Positions 21,722-29,170 of a DNA stretch of 32,731 nucleotides are shown here, piece after piece. The stretch spans positions 1,802-34,532 of the forward strand of contig PCRW01000076.1 in the NCBI GenBank assembly GCA_002772115.1, written 5' to 3'. The notes under the pieces were generated by a model. That model did not search any database. It was given only the letters and a program-made list of their open reading frames with translations, and was not told where the DNA came from. Every line of letters starts with the position of its first letter. The first letter of the stretch is position 1. This DNA comes from Candidatus Moranbacteria bacterium CG23_combo_of_CG06-09_8_20_14_all_35_22. GTDB taxonomy: Bacteria; Patescibacteriota; Minisyncoccia; Moranbacterales; UBA2206. Position numbers and translations under genes: made by a program.

Positions 21722-22975
21722 ATGTCAGATATACTCGACAATCTTGCCAAAGAAGTTGATAAAATTTCGCAAGAAGAAGTAAATTTAAACAAAAAAAACT
21801 CTAACAAAGAAACTCTACCAGCTGATTTGCCGGAAGATGATTCTTTAATGAGCCAGTTAATGGCGAAAAGTTCTCTAAAATTTCCAGAAGTAGGCGACAC
21901 AACCTCTGGAAAAGTTATTTTTGTTTCTTCTAATGAAATATATCTTGATCTTAACCCTTTTGGAACAGGCGTGGTGCTGGGAAAAGAAATAAAAGACGGA
22001 CTGGGAACAGGAAAGCTTAAAATTGGAGATACGGTAAATGCTACTATCATTGATACAGAAAATGAAGATGGCTACATCGAACTTTCTATTCGGGAAGCTT
22101 CTTGCGAAAAAGCGTGGGATGATTTGGAAAGCAAACGCGACACCCAAGAAAAAGTTTTCGTTAAGGTTCTTAGCGCCAACAAAGGTGGTCTTTTAGCTGA
22201 AGTCAATGGAATTTCTGGTTTTTTGCCAGTTTCACAATTATCCAGCAAAAATTATCCCCGAGTGGAAGATGGTGATAAAAATAAAATTCTCAATTTACTC
22301 AAAAAATTAATTGGTCAAGAATTGGAAGTACGCATAATTGATGCCAACCGAGAATCAGAAAAACTTATCGTGAGCGAAAAAGCCGCTCAAAGTGAACGCG
22401 ATATGGAAGTTATTTCCGCTTTAAATGTCGGCGACACAGTAAGTGGAGAAATTAGTGGGGTAGTTGATTTCGGTGCTTTTCTTAAATTTTCTCTCAAAGA
22501 AAATGAGGGGGAAAGAAAACTAGAGGGTTTGGTACATATTTCAGAATTAGCTTGGCAATTAATTGAAGATCCTCGAACAATTGTAAAAGTTGGCGACAAA
22601 GTCAAAGCAAAAATAATTGCTATCGATGGAGACAAGATTTCCCTTTCTATCCGTGCCCTGCAAGAAGATCCTTGGTCTGAAATTTCCACTAAATATAAAA
22701 AAGGCGATCTAGTTATGGGAACAGTCAACAAAATAAATCACTTTGGAGCTTTTGTATATCTAGACAAAGACATCCATGGCTTGGCACATATCAGCGAAAT
22801 GTCGGAAATGTATCCCGGCAAAAGCCTAAATGAACTAATTAAGGTTAGCGAAAAATATAACTGGGAAATTCTTTCTATTGAACCCAAAGAACACAGGATG
22901 GGACTTGTGCTAGCTAAAAAGAAAAAGGAAAAACCAGCCTCCGCTAAAGCTACGGTTGGCAAGGAAGAAAAATAA
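21722..22975 (+). CDS. S1-domain RNA-binding protein (ribosomal protein S1-like)
   Basis: The 417-aa protein has four S1 repeats: about residues 55-125 (VGDTTSGKVIFVSSNEIYLDL), 140-205 (AEVNGISGFLPVSQL), 230-315 (VGDTVSGEISGVVDFGAFLKF ... LVHISEL) and 325-400 (GDLVMGTVNKINHFGAFVYL ... GLAHISEM). Such proteins bind mRNA on the 30S subunit and help initiation. Bacterial S1 usually has four to six domains, so four is within range. The C-terminal PASAKATVGK derives from a short palindromic repeat (CCTCCGCTAAAGC and onward). It heads the gmk-tilS-ftsH run; gmk starts 10 nt later. Confidence 0.9.
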   Translation: MSDILDNLAKEVDKISQEEVNLNKKNSNKETLPADLPEDDSLMSQLMAKSSLKFPEVGDTTSGKVIFVSSNEIYLDLNPFGTGVVLGKEIKDGLGTGKLKIGDTVNATIIDTENEDGYIELSIREASCEKAWDDLESKRDTQEKVFVKVLSANKGGLLAEVNGISGFLPVSQLSSKNYPRVEDGDKNKILNLLKKLIGQELEVRIIDANRESEKLIVSEKAAQSERDMEVISALNVGDTVSGEISGVVDFGAFLKFSLKENEGERKLEGLVHISELAWQLIEDPRTIVKVGDKVKAKIIAIDGDKISLSIRALQEDPWSEISTKYKKGDLVMGTVNKINHFGAFVYLDKDIHGLAHISEMSEMYPGKSLNELIKVSEKYNWEILSIEPKEHRMGLVLAKKKKEKPASAKATVGKEEK

Positions 22976-22985
22976 AAACATTTTT

Positions 22986-23537
22986 ATGTCTAACATTTTT
23001 ATTATTTCCGGACCATCAGGCGCCGGACAAGATTCAGTAATTAGGGGACTCAAAAAAGAATTTGATTTAGATAAAATAATTACTACAACTACTAGAGAGA
23101 TGCGCCCAGAAGATGCAGAGGGCATTTCTTATTATTTTATTTCTAAAGAAGAATTTGAAAAAAAGATAAAGGAAGATAAATTTTTCGAATACGCGCTAGA
23201 AGATAATGGAAATTATTACGGTGGAACTTATGCCGAATTGGAAAGAGTAAAAAAAAATCAAAAACCTGTTATCTGGAAAATTGATTACAAAGGAGTGCTA
23301 AATGCAAAAAAAATATTACCTGAAGCTAAATCAATTTTTATCCATATTCCTTTTGAGCTTATCCGAAATCGGCTTGAAAAGCGAGGCGAATCAGAAGAAA
23401 TAATCCAAGCGCGCCTTGATTATTCACATGGCTGGTATGAAAATGAAAATATCTTTGATTATAAAATTACTAATGAAGAAGGAAAACTTGAAAAAACTGT
23501 CCAGAAAGTGGCTGAAATTATAAAGGAAAATTTATAA
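22986..23537 (+). CDS. gmk: guanylate kinase with altered P-loop
   Basis: The 183-aa enzyme phosphorylates GMP to GDP with ATP. I chose ATG 22986 (MSNIFIISGPSG) over 22956, because the P-loop then starts at residue 9 as usual. Family motifs are TTTREMRPEDAEGISYYFIS, FEYALEDNGNYYGG, FIHIPFELIRNRLEKRGE and a C-terminal ITNEEGKLEKTVQKV. The P-loop reads GPSGAGQDS instead of GxxGxGKS/T, so the usual catalytic Lys is Gln15. It is in an operon with the S1 gene. A strong hairpin follows the stop. Confidence 0.85.
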   Translation: MSNIFIISGPSGAGQDSVIRGLKKEFDLDKIITTTTREMRPEDAEGISYYFISKEEFEKKIKEDKFFEYALEDNGNYYGGTYAELERVKKNQKPVIWKIDYKGVLNAKKILPEAKSIFIHIPFELIRNRLEKRGESEEIIQARLDYSHGWYENENIFDYKITNEEGKLEKTVQKVAEIIKENL

Positions 23538-23541
23538 AATA

Positions 23542-23591
23542 ATTTCAGACCCTAAGCGTCTGAAATTCACTTGACGCTTAGGGTCTGAAAT
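23542..23591. repeat. 19-bp stem-loop between gmk and tilS
   Basis: ATTTCAGACCCTAAGCGTC (23542-23560) pairs perfectly with 23573-23591 around a 12-nt loop. It ends 3 nt before the tilS start codon and leaves no room for a ribosome site. It could terminate, attenuate or merely be a dispersed palindrome. Confidence 0.85.
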
Positions 23592-23594
23592 CTT

Positions 23595-24560
23595 ATGCCT
23601 AACTTAATCAAAAAAGTTCAGAATACAATCTCTCAAAATAATCTTTTTGACCACGAAGCGAAAATAATTTTGGCGGTTTCGGGCGGGCCGGATAGTGTGT
23701 GTATGCTTGATATTTTTTCGCGTCTGCAAAAAAAATACTCACTGGAACTTATTATTGCGCATATAAATTATAATCTTCGCGGGAAGGACAGTATCGCTGA
23801 TGAAAAATTCGTGCAAGATTTAGCACAAATATATAACTTGGAAATTTTTGCTTTGGATTTGGTAGAGACGCAAAATTTTGCGTCTCTACATGCAAAGAAA
23901 AAAAATTCTGAAAATTATCTGCGCGAAATTCGTTATGATTTTTTTGAAAAGCTTCGCGTGGAAAATAACTTTGACTATATCGCTGTGGCGCACAACCTTG
24001 ATGACCAAGTAGAAACATTTTTGATGCGCATTATTCGTGGCAGTGGAATGTCAGGACTTTCTGCGATGAAATTCAAAAATGAAAAAATAATTCGACCATT
24101 GCTTTCCACTAGTCGAAAAGAAATTTTGGAATATCTTCACAAGGTCAATAGGACATATAGGACGGATAGGACGAATGCACAGAATTTATTTTTGCGAAAT
24201 AAGATCCGAAACAAACTCGTTCCAATTTTAGAAAAAGATTTCAATCCTAAGATCAAAGAAACTATTTTTGATTCTCTGATTTCAATCTCCGAGGATTCCG
24301 AGTATCTCGAAAAAACTGCTTTGAAAAATTCAAAAAGTTTAGAAATCAAAAAACTAGAGGAACTACATCCCGCAATTCTCCGCAGAGTTTTACGCAATAA
24401 TTTAAAAAAAACTAAGGGGGATTTAAAAAATATCAGCGCAAACAATATTGAAGAAATCATAAAAATCATAAAAAGCAAGAAAAGCAAAACCCCAACTGTA
24501 ATAATGTTAGGGTTGAAAATTATTCGAAAGAATGATAAAATCGTAATTAGTAAATTGTAA
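23595..24560 (+). CDS. tilS: tRNA(Ile)-lysidine synthase TilS
   Basis: TilS converts the wobble C of tRNA-Ile(CAU) to lysidine with ATP, so that it reads AUA. In 321 aa the PP-loop SGGPDS is at residues 29-34, then AHINYNLRGKDS, VAHNLDDQVETFLMRIIRGSG and RPLLSTSRKEIL. The C-terminal part is shorter than in long TilS forms. A 28-bp perfect palindrome (23862-23889) encodes ETQNFAS inside the N-terminal domain, and a tandem ATAGGAC repeat encodes NRTYRTDRTNA near residue 190. Both preserve the frame. A CAU tRNA lies downstream at 27675. Confidence 0.93.
   Translation: MPNLIKKVQNTISQNNLFDHEAKIILAVSGGPDSVCMLDIFSRLQKKYSLELIIAHINYNLRGKDSIADEKFVQDLAQIYNLEIFALDLVETQNFASLHAKKKNSENYLREIRYDFFEKLRVENNFDYIAVAHNLDDQVETFLMRIIRGSGMSGLSAMKFKNEKIIRPLLSTSRKEILEYLHKVNRTYRTDRTNAQNLFLRNKIRNKLVPILEKDFNPKIKETIFDSLISISEDSEYLEKTALKNSKSLEIKKLEELHPAILRRVLRNNLKKTKGDLKNISANNIEEIIKIIKSKKSKTPTVIMLGLKIIRKNDKIVISKL
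23862..23889. repeat. 28-bp perfect palindrome inside tilS
   Basis: GTAGAGACGCAAAA is followed by its exact complement. The palindrome is contained in the coding sequence and keeps the frame. Confidence 0.9.
24145..24178. repeat. tandem ATAGGAC repeat inside tilS
   Basis: Four spaced units of ATAGGAC or GGAC give the peptide NRTYRTDRTNA. It sits between the two TilS domains. Confidence 0.65.
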
Positions 24561-24584
24561 ATCGTAATTTGGAATAATTCGAAC

Positions 24585-24625
24585 TTTCGTATTTTCGTAA
24601 TTTCGTTTTATTCGTAGTTCGTAAT
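24585..24625. repeat. TTCGTA-type repeat between tilS and ftsH
   Basis: TTTCGTATTTTCGTAATTTCG and TTCGTAGTTCGTAATT units fill the gap right up to the ftsH start. No ribosome site is seen. Confidence 0.8.
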
Positions 24626-24626
24626 T

Positions 24627-26501
24627 ATGCAGAAGCTATTCAAAAACATCAGTATTGTCATTTTAATTTTTCTTTTTATTTCCGGAATTTTCGTTCTTTA
24701 CGGCAGTCCAAGTGTCAAACCTGATGTTATTTCTCTTTCCACGCTAGCTCAACAAGTAAACGAAGGAAAAGTCAAAGAGATAAAAGTTGACGCAAACAAT
24801 CTTGCTATCACGCTCAATGATAGTAAAACGGAAAAATCTACCAAAGAAACCAGCGCGGGAATCGTAGAAACTCTCAAAAATTATGGGGTTGATAGTGCAA
24901 AAATTCAAAATGTGAGCATTGATATTCAAGGCGAGTCCGGTGTAAGTTTTTGGTTAGGAACAATTTTACCCTTTCTTTTGCCCTTTCTTTTGGTTGGCGC
25001 TTTCATTTGGTTTATGTTCCGCCAAGCCCAAAGAGGCAATAATCAAGCTTTGTCCTTCGGCTCTTCGCGTGCCAGAATGACTGATCCAAAAAACAAAAAC
25101 CAAAGAACTACCTTCAAAGATGTGGCTGGATCTAAAGAAGCTAAGGAAGAATTATGTGAAATTGTAGAATTTCTAAAAAATCCAAAAAAATTCCTCAATC
25201 TTGGCGCTAAAATTCCCAAAGGCGTTCTTTTACTTGGTTCTCCCGGAACTGGAAAAACTTTGATTGCCAAAGCAGTAGCCGGTGAAGCCAATGTGCCATT
25301 TTTCAATATTAGTGGTTCGGAATTTGTAGAAATGTTTGTAGGGGTTGGAGCTTCTCGCGTTCGTGATCTTTTCAAACAAGCCAAAAAGAATGCGCCCGCC
25401 ATAATTTTTATTGATGAAATCGACGCAGTCGGAAGACATCGTGGCGCTGGACTGGGTGGAGGACATGATGAAAGAGAACAAACCTTAAATCAAATTTTGG
25501 TAGAAATGGATGGTTTTGACACCAATACTAATGTGATTATTATCGCTGCTACCAACCGACCAGATGTACTTGATCCAGCCCTTCTTCGTCCTGGACGATT
25601 TGATCGTCGAGTGACCATGGATTTGCCAGACATTGCTGAACGAGAAGAAATTTTACATCTGCATTCTAAAAATAAACCCTTAGCTAAAGAAACCGATTTG
25701 AAAAAAATTGCCCAACGAACTCCTGGTTTTTCCGGCGCCGATTTATCTAATCTTCTCAATGAAAGTGCTATTTTGACCGTTCGAAGAAATAAGAAAATAA
25801 TTTCTATGGACGAACTTACTGAATCGATTGAAAAAGTTATTTTAGGGCCGGAACGAAGAAGTCGAAGAATCGACGAGGAGGAAAAGAAAATTATCGCTTA
25901 CCATGAAGCAGGACATGCACTTTTAGCCGCCACTCTCAAAAATGCTGATCCGGTGCAAAAAATTTCCATCATTTCTCGTGGGTCAGCCGGCGGATACACT
26001 TTCAGCACCCCAGAAAAAGATAAAACTTTACATTCGAAAAATTATTTCCTTGATGAACTTTCCGTTTTGCTTGGAGGATATGTAAGTGAAAAATTGACTT
26101 TTGGCGATGTGACCACAGGAGCTTCTAATGATTTAGAAAGAGCCACGAATATGTCGCGAAGTTTGGTCACTCGCTATGGAATGAGCGAACTTGGACCGCG
26201 TACTTTTGGACACAAAAAAGAATTGGTATTTTTGGGCAAAGAAATGCATGAAGAAAAAAATTATTCCGAAAAAACTGCCCAGGATATTGATCGGCAAGTT
26301 TCTCTTTTCATTGAAAATGCTTATCAGGTTGCTAAAAATATTTTGCAAGATAAAAAAGAATTGCTGGAAAAACTTTCTGCCACTCTTTTAGAAAAAGAAA
26401 CAATTGAACAGGAAGAATTTAATGAAATTATGGGAATAGCTCCAAAAGCAAAAAAGGAAGAGGCAGTTGCTGAAGGTAAAAAAATAATTTCTAATGTTTA
26501 A
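24627..26501 (+). CDS. ftsH: ATP-dependent zinc metalloprotease FtsH
   Basis: FtsH is a membrane-anchored hexameric AAA protease for quality control. The 624-aa protein has two membrane helices (residues about 7-26 and 107-130) around an outer domain. The AAA module has Walker A GSPGTGKT (203-210), Walker B IIFIDEID (near 260) and the second region of homology [20 protein letters not shown]. The zinc site HEAGH is at about 426-430, with the third ligand in the [23 protein letters not shown] stretch. All catalytic residues are present. It is downstream of tilS in the same direction. Confidence 0.97.
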   Translation: MQKLFKNISIVILIFLFISGIFVLYGSPSVKPDVISLSTLAQQVNEGKVKEIKVDANNLAITLNDSKTEKSTKETSAGIVETLKNYGVDSAKIQNVSIDIQGESGVSFWLGTILPFLLPFLLVGAFIWFMFRQAQRGNNQALSFGSSRARMTDPKNKNQRTTFKDVAGSKEAKEELCEIVEFLKNPKKFLNLGAKIPKGVLLLGSPGTGKTLIAKAVAGEANVPFFNISGSEFVEMFVGVGASRVRDLFKQAKKNAPAIIFIDEIDAVGRHRGAGLGGGHDEREQTLNQILVEMDGFDTNTNVIIIAATNRPDVLDPALLRPGRFDRRVTMDLPDIAEREEILHLHSKNKPLAKETDLKKIAQRTPGFSGADLSNLLNESAILTVRRNKKIISMDELTESIEKVILGPERRSRRIDEEEKKIIAYHEAGHALLAATLKNADPVQKISIISRGSAGGYTFSTPEKDKTLHSKNYFLDELSVLLGGYVSEKLTFGDVTTGASNDLERATNMSRSLVTRYGMSELGPRTFGHKKELVFLGKEMHEEKNYSEKTAQDIDRQVSLFIENAYQVAKNILQDKKELLEKLSATLLEKETIEQEEFNEIMGIAPKAKKEEAVAEGKKIISNV

Positions 26502-26563
26502 AAATTAAACATTTATATTTATTTATAAAATTAAAAATTCAAAAATTACAAAATTAAACTCAT

Positions 26564-27544
26564 ATGTCATCTATCAATTATTTAGAAATAATCCAAAAAG
26601 CTTGGGCAATCACTTGGAAAAATAAATATCTATGGTGGTTTGGTTTTTTTGTGGCCTTGGGTGGTACAGGAGGCATCAACTTTTTTTTCAATTCAGGCGA
26701 CGAGAAAAAATTAGATCCGGCGCAAAATGAAAAATTTCTGGAATTTTTTTCTCAAAATATGTCTTGGATTATAACTCTTATAATTATCGCTTTTTCACTC
26801 CTGATTATTTTTTCTATCTTGAATATTCTCGGCCGAGGCGCGCTCATTGCTTCGATTGAAAAAAATTTCCAAGGACAAACTGCCGATTTCAAATCCGGCT
26901 GGAATTCTGGCAAGAAAAATTTTTGGAAAATATTTTATATCAATATTTTCTTGAGCCTTTTTATCTTTTTCACCCTCATTATTCTTATCGCTCCTTTGGC
27001 AGTTTTGTTTTTGAATAAAAACTATATCATTGGTGGAATTTTGTCTTTTTTGGCAGTTTTTATTTTCATTCCTCTAGTAATTTTAGTTTCTTATTTAAGA
27101 ATTTATAGTTATCTTTATGCTGTTTTAGGAAAATTAAATTTCTGGCCATCCTTAGAAAATGCTTACAATCTTTTTGCTAAAAATATTTGGCCCAGTATTA
27201 TCTTGAGTTTGATTTTTATTCCACTAAGTTTTGTTTTTATGCTGGTTATTTTTACTATTTTACTTATATTATTTTTCATTTTTCTCCTTCTAGGCGGAAT
27301 TGCTTTTTGGCTATTTGGAAAAATTACTGCCATTATTATCGGCGCCATTGGAATAATAATCTTTCTACTAATCTTACTTTTTCTTCAAAGTATCTACGCT
27401 GTTTTTTCTCAAAGTATTTGGATTCTTTTCTTCCACGAAATCGCAACGCCCAAAGTCGAGGAAGTATTAGCTGAAATTAAGGAAGAAGAAAAAGAAACTG
27501 TTGCCAAACCAATGCCGGTGATTGAAACGAGAAAAGAGAATTAA
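26564..27544 (+). CDS. multi-pass membrane protein
   Basis: The 326-aa protein starts WKNKYLWWFGFFVALGG and has about six hydrophobic helices, including IITLIIIAFSLLIIFSIL, IFLSLFIFFTLIILIAPLAVLFL, IILSLIFIPLSFVFM and IIIGAIGIIIFLLILLFL. The C-terminal tail is acidic and cytosolic (EVLAEIKEEEKE). It resembles the DUF-type or GDPD-membrane-domain proteins often found near ftsH in these bacteria, without a known activity. It may be co-transcribed with ftsH; a repeat and a terminator follow. Confidence 0.75.
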   Translation: MSSINYLEIIQKAWAITWKNKYLWWFGFFVALGGTGGINFFFNSGDEKKLDPAQNEKFLEFFSQNMSWIITLIIIAFSLLIIFSILNILGRGALIASIEKNFQGQTADFKSGWNSGKKNFWKIFYINIFLSLFIFFTLIILIAPLAVLFLNKNYIIGGILSFLAVFIFIPLVILVSYLRIYSYLYAVLGKLNFWPSLENAYNLFAKNIWPSIILSLIFIPLSFVFMLVIFTILLILFFIFLLLGGIAFWLFGKITAIIIGAIGIIIFLLILLFLQSIYAVFSQSIWILFFHEIATPKVEEVLAEIKEEEKETVAKPMPVIETRKEN

Positions 27545-27552
27545 ATTTTAAT

Positions 27553-27614
27553 TGTCATCCTGAATTCGTTTCAAGATCTACTAAACAAGATGCTGAAATA
27601 AATTCAGCATGACA
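27553..27614. repeat. TGTCATCCTGAATT-type inverted repeat
   Basis: TGTCATCCTGAATT on the left and AATTCAGCATGACA on the right form imperfect arms. A relative (TGTCATTCCGGACTTGATCC) lies inside uvrD near 31420. It lies between the membrane-protein gene and the terminator. Confidence 0.75.
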
Positions 27615-27640
27615 AAAGTCATTTATATTCTAGAAATTTA

Positions 27641-27673
27641 AAACCGCCCCAATTTAATCGGGGCGGTTTTTTT
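27641..27673 (+). terminator. intrinsic terminator of the ftsH run
   Basis: AAACCGCCCC pairs with GGGGCGGTTT, followed by T residues. It directly abuts the 3' end of the convergent tRNA-Met and may serve both strands. Confidence 0.9.
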
Positions 27674-27674
27674 G

Positions 27675-27746
27675 TGGGACTGACAGGATTCGAACCTGTG
27701 ACCAGGCGATTATGAGTCGCTCGCTCTACCACTGAGCTACAGTCCC
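27675..27746 (-). tRNA. tRNA with anticodon CAT (elongator Met or Ile2)
   Basis: It has acceptor GGGACTG/CAGTCCC, D arm GCTC/GAGC, anticodon loop CTCATAA, T arm ACAGG/CCTGT and discriminator A, without CCA. The stem lacks the three G-C pairs of an initiator. Elongator Met and lysidine-type Ile2 cannot be separated with certainty; I lean to Met. The outer anticodon-stem pair is an A-C mismatch. Confidence 0.9.
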
Positions 27747-27769
27747 AAATTTTTAATTGACGCATAACT

Positions 27770-27884
27770 TTATCCCCCACCACTTTTAGAGTGGGTCTGT
27801 GCAGACTCGAACTGCAGACCTCGTCGATGTCAACGACGCACTCTAACCAACTGAGCTACAGACCCTAAGAGTGGTGGGGGACAA
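27770..27884 (-). mobile_element. inverted-repeat element carrying tRNA-Val
   Basis: Arms TTATCCCCCACCACTTTTA (27770-27788) and TAAGAGTGGTGGGGGACAA (27866-27884) match at 17 of 19 positions and enclose tRNA-Val. The length, 115 bp, equals that of the empty element at 21251-21365. Its upstream side directly abuts a tRNA 5' remnant. Confidence 0.65.
27792..27865 (-). tRNA. tRNA-Val (anticodon GAC)
   Basis: It has acceptor GGGTCTG/CAGACCC, anticodon stem CGTCG/CGACG with loop TTGACAT, T arm TGCAG/CTGCA and discriminator A. No CCA is encoded. It is inside an inverted-repeat element. Confidence 0.94.
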
Positions 27885-27900
27885 GCTGAGCTAAACACCC
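27885..27900 (-). pseudogene. tRNA 5' remnant
   Basis: GGGTGTTTAGCTCAGC on the minus strand has the form of a tRNA acceptor strand plus the start of a D arm. It breaks off exactly where the tRNA-Val element begins and sits where the tRNA promoter would place the first tRNA. Its other half was not found. Confidence 0.5.
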
Positions 27901-27915
27901 AGCATAACATCTCTC

Positions 27916-27944
27916 ATACTATTTCAAAAAAAACAATTGGTCAA
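27916..27944 (-). promoter_or_regulatory. promoter of the tRNA-Val/tRNA-Met cluster
   Basis: On the minus strand TTGACC (27939-27944), 17 bp, TAGTAT (27916-27921). It overlaps the last codons of the xer gene. The predicted start lies just before the tRNA remnant. Confidence 0.65.
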
Positions 27945-28888
27945 TCTTTTTTCCTTCTTCTGGCGTGAAATGCTTTATGCACTTCTTTGAGATGTGGGTT
28001 AGTGACATGGGTATAAATTTGGGTGGTGTTGATCGAAGCGTGACCGAGCATTGCTTGAACAGAGCGAATATCGGCTCCGTTCATCAAAAGATCAGTGGCA
28101 AAAGAATGACGCAGAGTGTGCGGATGGACATCTTTCACAATTCCCGCTTTCAAGGCATAGTATTTGACAATTCGTTGAATAGAACGCGGGGTGAGACGCA
28201 AATTATCATCATCCTTCGTATTTTCATTTTTCTTCTTAAATTTCGCCAAACTCTTAATATCCCGCACAAACAACGCCGGATCAACATCTTCCCTTTTTTT
28301 GAGATATTCTTCTAATGATTTTTTGGCTGTATCAGAGATAAAAACTACTCGAATTTTGTTGCCCTTGCCTCGCACACTCAATTCTCCGCTTTTGAGATTA
28401 AGTTTATCCCGATTGATATTAGTTAGCTCTGAAACTCGGAGTCCTGCCGAGAAAAGCAATTCCATAATTGCCCGATCACGCAGAGATTTGAAATTTACTC
28501 CGCCAGCCGATTCCAAAATCCTCTCCACTTCACTGTTTTCCAAAAAATCTACCTCTCGCTCCGGAGTTTTGCCAATCTCCACTTTTTCTGCCTGAAGAGT
28601 CTTCACATCCCGCTTAGCTAAATACTTTAAAAAACATCTTAACGCAATAATATAATAATTTTGAGTTATTTTCTTTAAATTTTGACCTTTTTCATTAGTA
28701 AATCGATTGAGATACAACCTAAAATTTCTGACTAAATCATCATTAATACCACTTGGATTGCTAATTTTTGCCCAAGCCAAAAATTTATCCAAATAACGAC
28801 CATAATTTTCAATCGTTTTGGGTGAACGCTGTTTTTCCACTTCCAAATATTCCAAAAATTGAGTTTTAAGCTTATAAAGTTCTGTCAT
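27941..28888 (-). CDS. tyrosine recombinase XerC/XerD-like
   Basis: The protein is 315 aa from ATG 28888 (MTELYKLKTQFLEYL), chosen because a TATAAT box ends 9 nt upstream; the track start at 28939 lies upstream of that box. The N-terminal SAM-like domain (QRSPKTIENYGRYLDKFL) is followed by the catalytic domain with SAGLRVSELT (Arg), a VRGKGNKIR strand (Lys), HTLRHSFATDLL (His and Arg), LGHASINTTQIYTHV (His and Tyr). All catalytic residues are visible. Xer proteins resolve chromosome dimers at dif. As the only one here it may work alone as in other single-Xer bacteria, or serve integrative elements. Confidence 0.92.
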   Translation of the reverse strand: MTELYKLKTQFLEYLEVEKQRSPKTIENYGRYLDKFLAWAKISNPSGINDDLVRNFRLYLNRFTNEKGQNLKKITQNYYIIALRCFLKYLAKRDVKTLQAEKVEIGKTPEREVDFLENSEVERILESAGGVNFKSLRDRAIMELLFSAGLRVSELTNINRDKLNLKSGELSVRGKGNKIRVVFISDTAKKSLEEYLKKREDVDPALFVRDIKSLAKFKKKNENTKDDDNLRLTPRSIQRIVKYYALKAGIVKDVHPHTLRHSFATDLLMNGADIRSVQAMLGHASINTTQIYTHVTNPHLKEVHKAFHARRRKKD

Positions 28889-28897
28889 ATTGAATTT

Positions 28898-28947
28898 ATT
28901 ATACCCCAAAACTTCCGTTTGACAAAAAGACCCCAGCAAGCTATACT
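28898..28947. promoter_or_regulatory. divergent promoters sharing the -35 bases
   Basis: Plus strand: TTGACA (28919-28924), 17 bp, TATACT (28942-28947), toward the LysM-CHAP gene. Minus strand: TTGTCA (28920-28925), 16 bp, TATAAT (28898-28903), toward xer. The two -35 hexamers lie on the same bases, so the promoters should exclude each other. Confidence 0.7.
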
Positions 28948-29170
28948 GTTTTAGAAGTAAATATTAGGGTTTCGAAAGATAAATTGCCTTATAATAAGGC
29001 TTTTTAAAATCAAAACCACAAGAAAGACTAATCCTATTAGTAAACTAATAGCATTATTTAGAAGATTATTCAGCCGAAAAAATATAGGAAATATAAGAAG
29101 CCTTATTCGCAACAAACAGAGAATTGTCGCCACTTTTATCAAAGAGCGTCGCACAATAAAGGTTCTTCAC

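Noticed and set aside
27675-27746. Initiator tRNA-fMet
   Set aside because: The anticodon stem lacks the G-C triplet and the first acceptor pair is a normal G-C.
28951-29154. 67-aa minus-strand ORF
   Set aside because: It is antisense to the open upstream extension of the LysM-CHAP gene and has no promoter or ribosome site.
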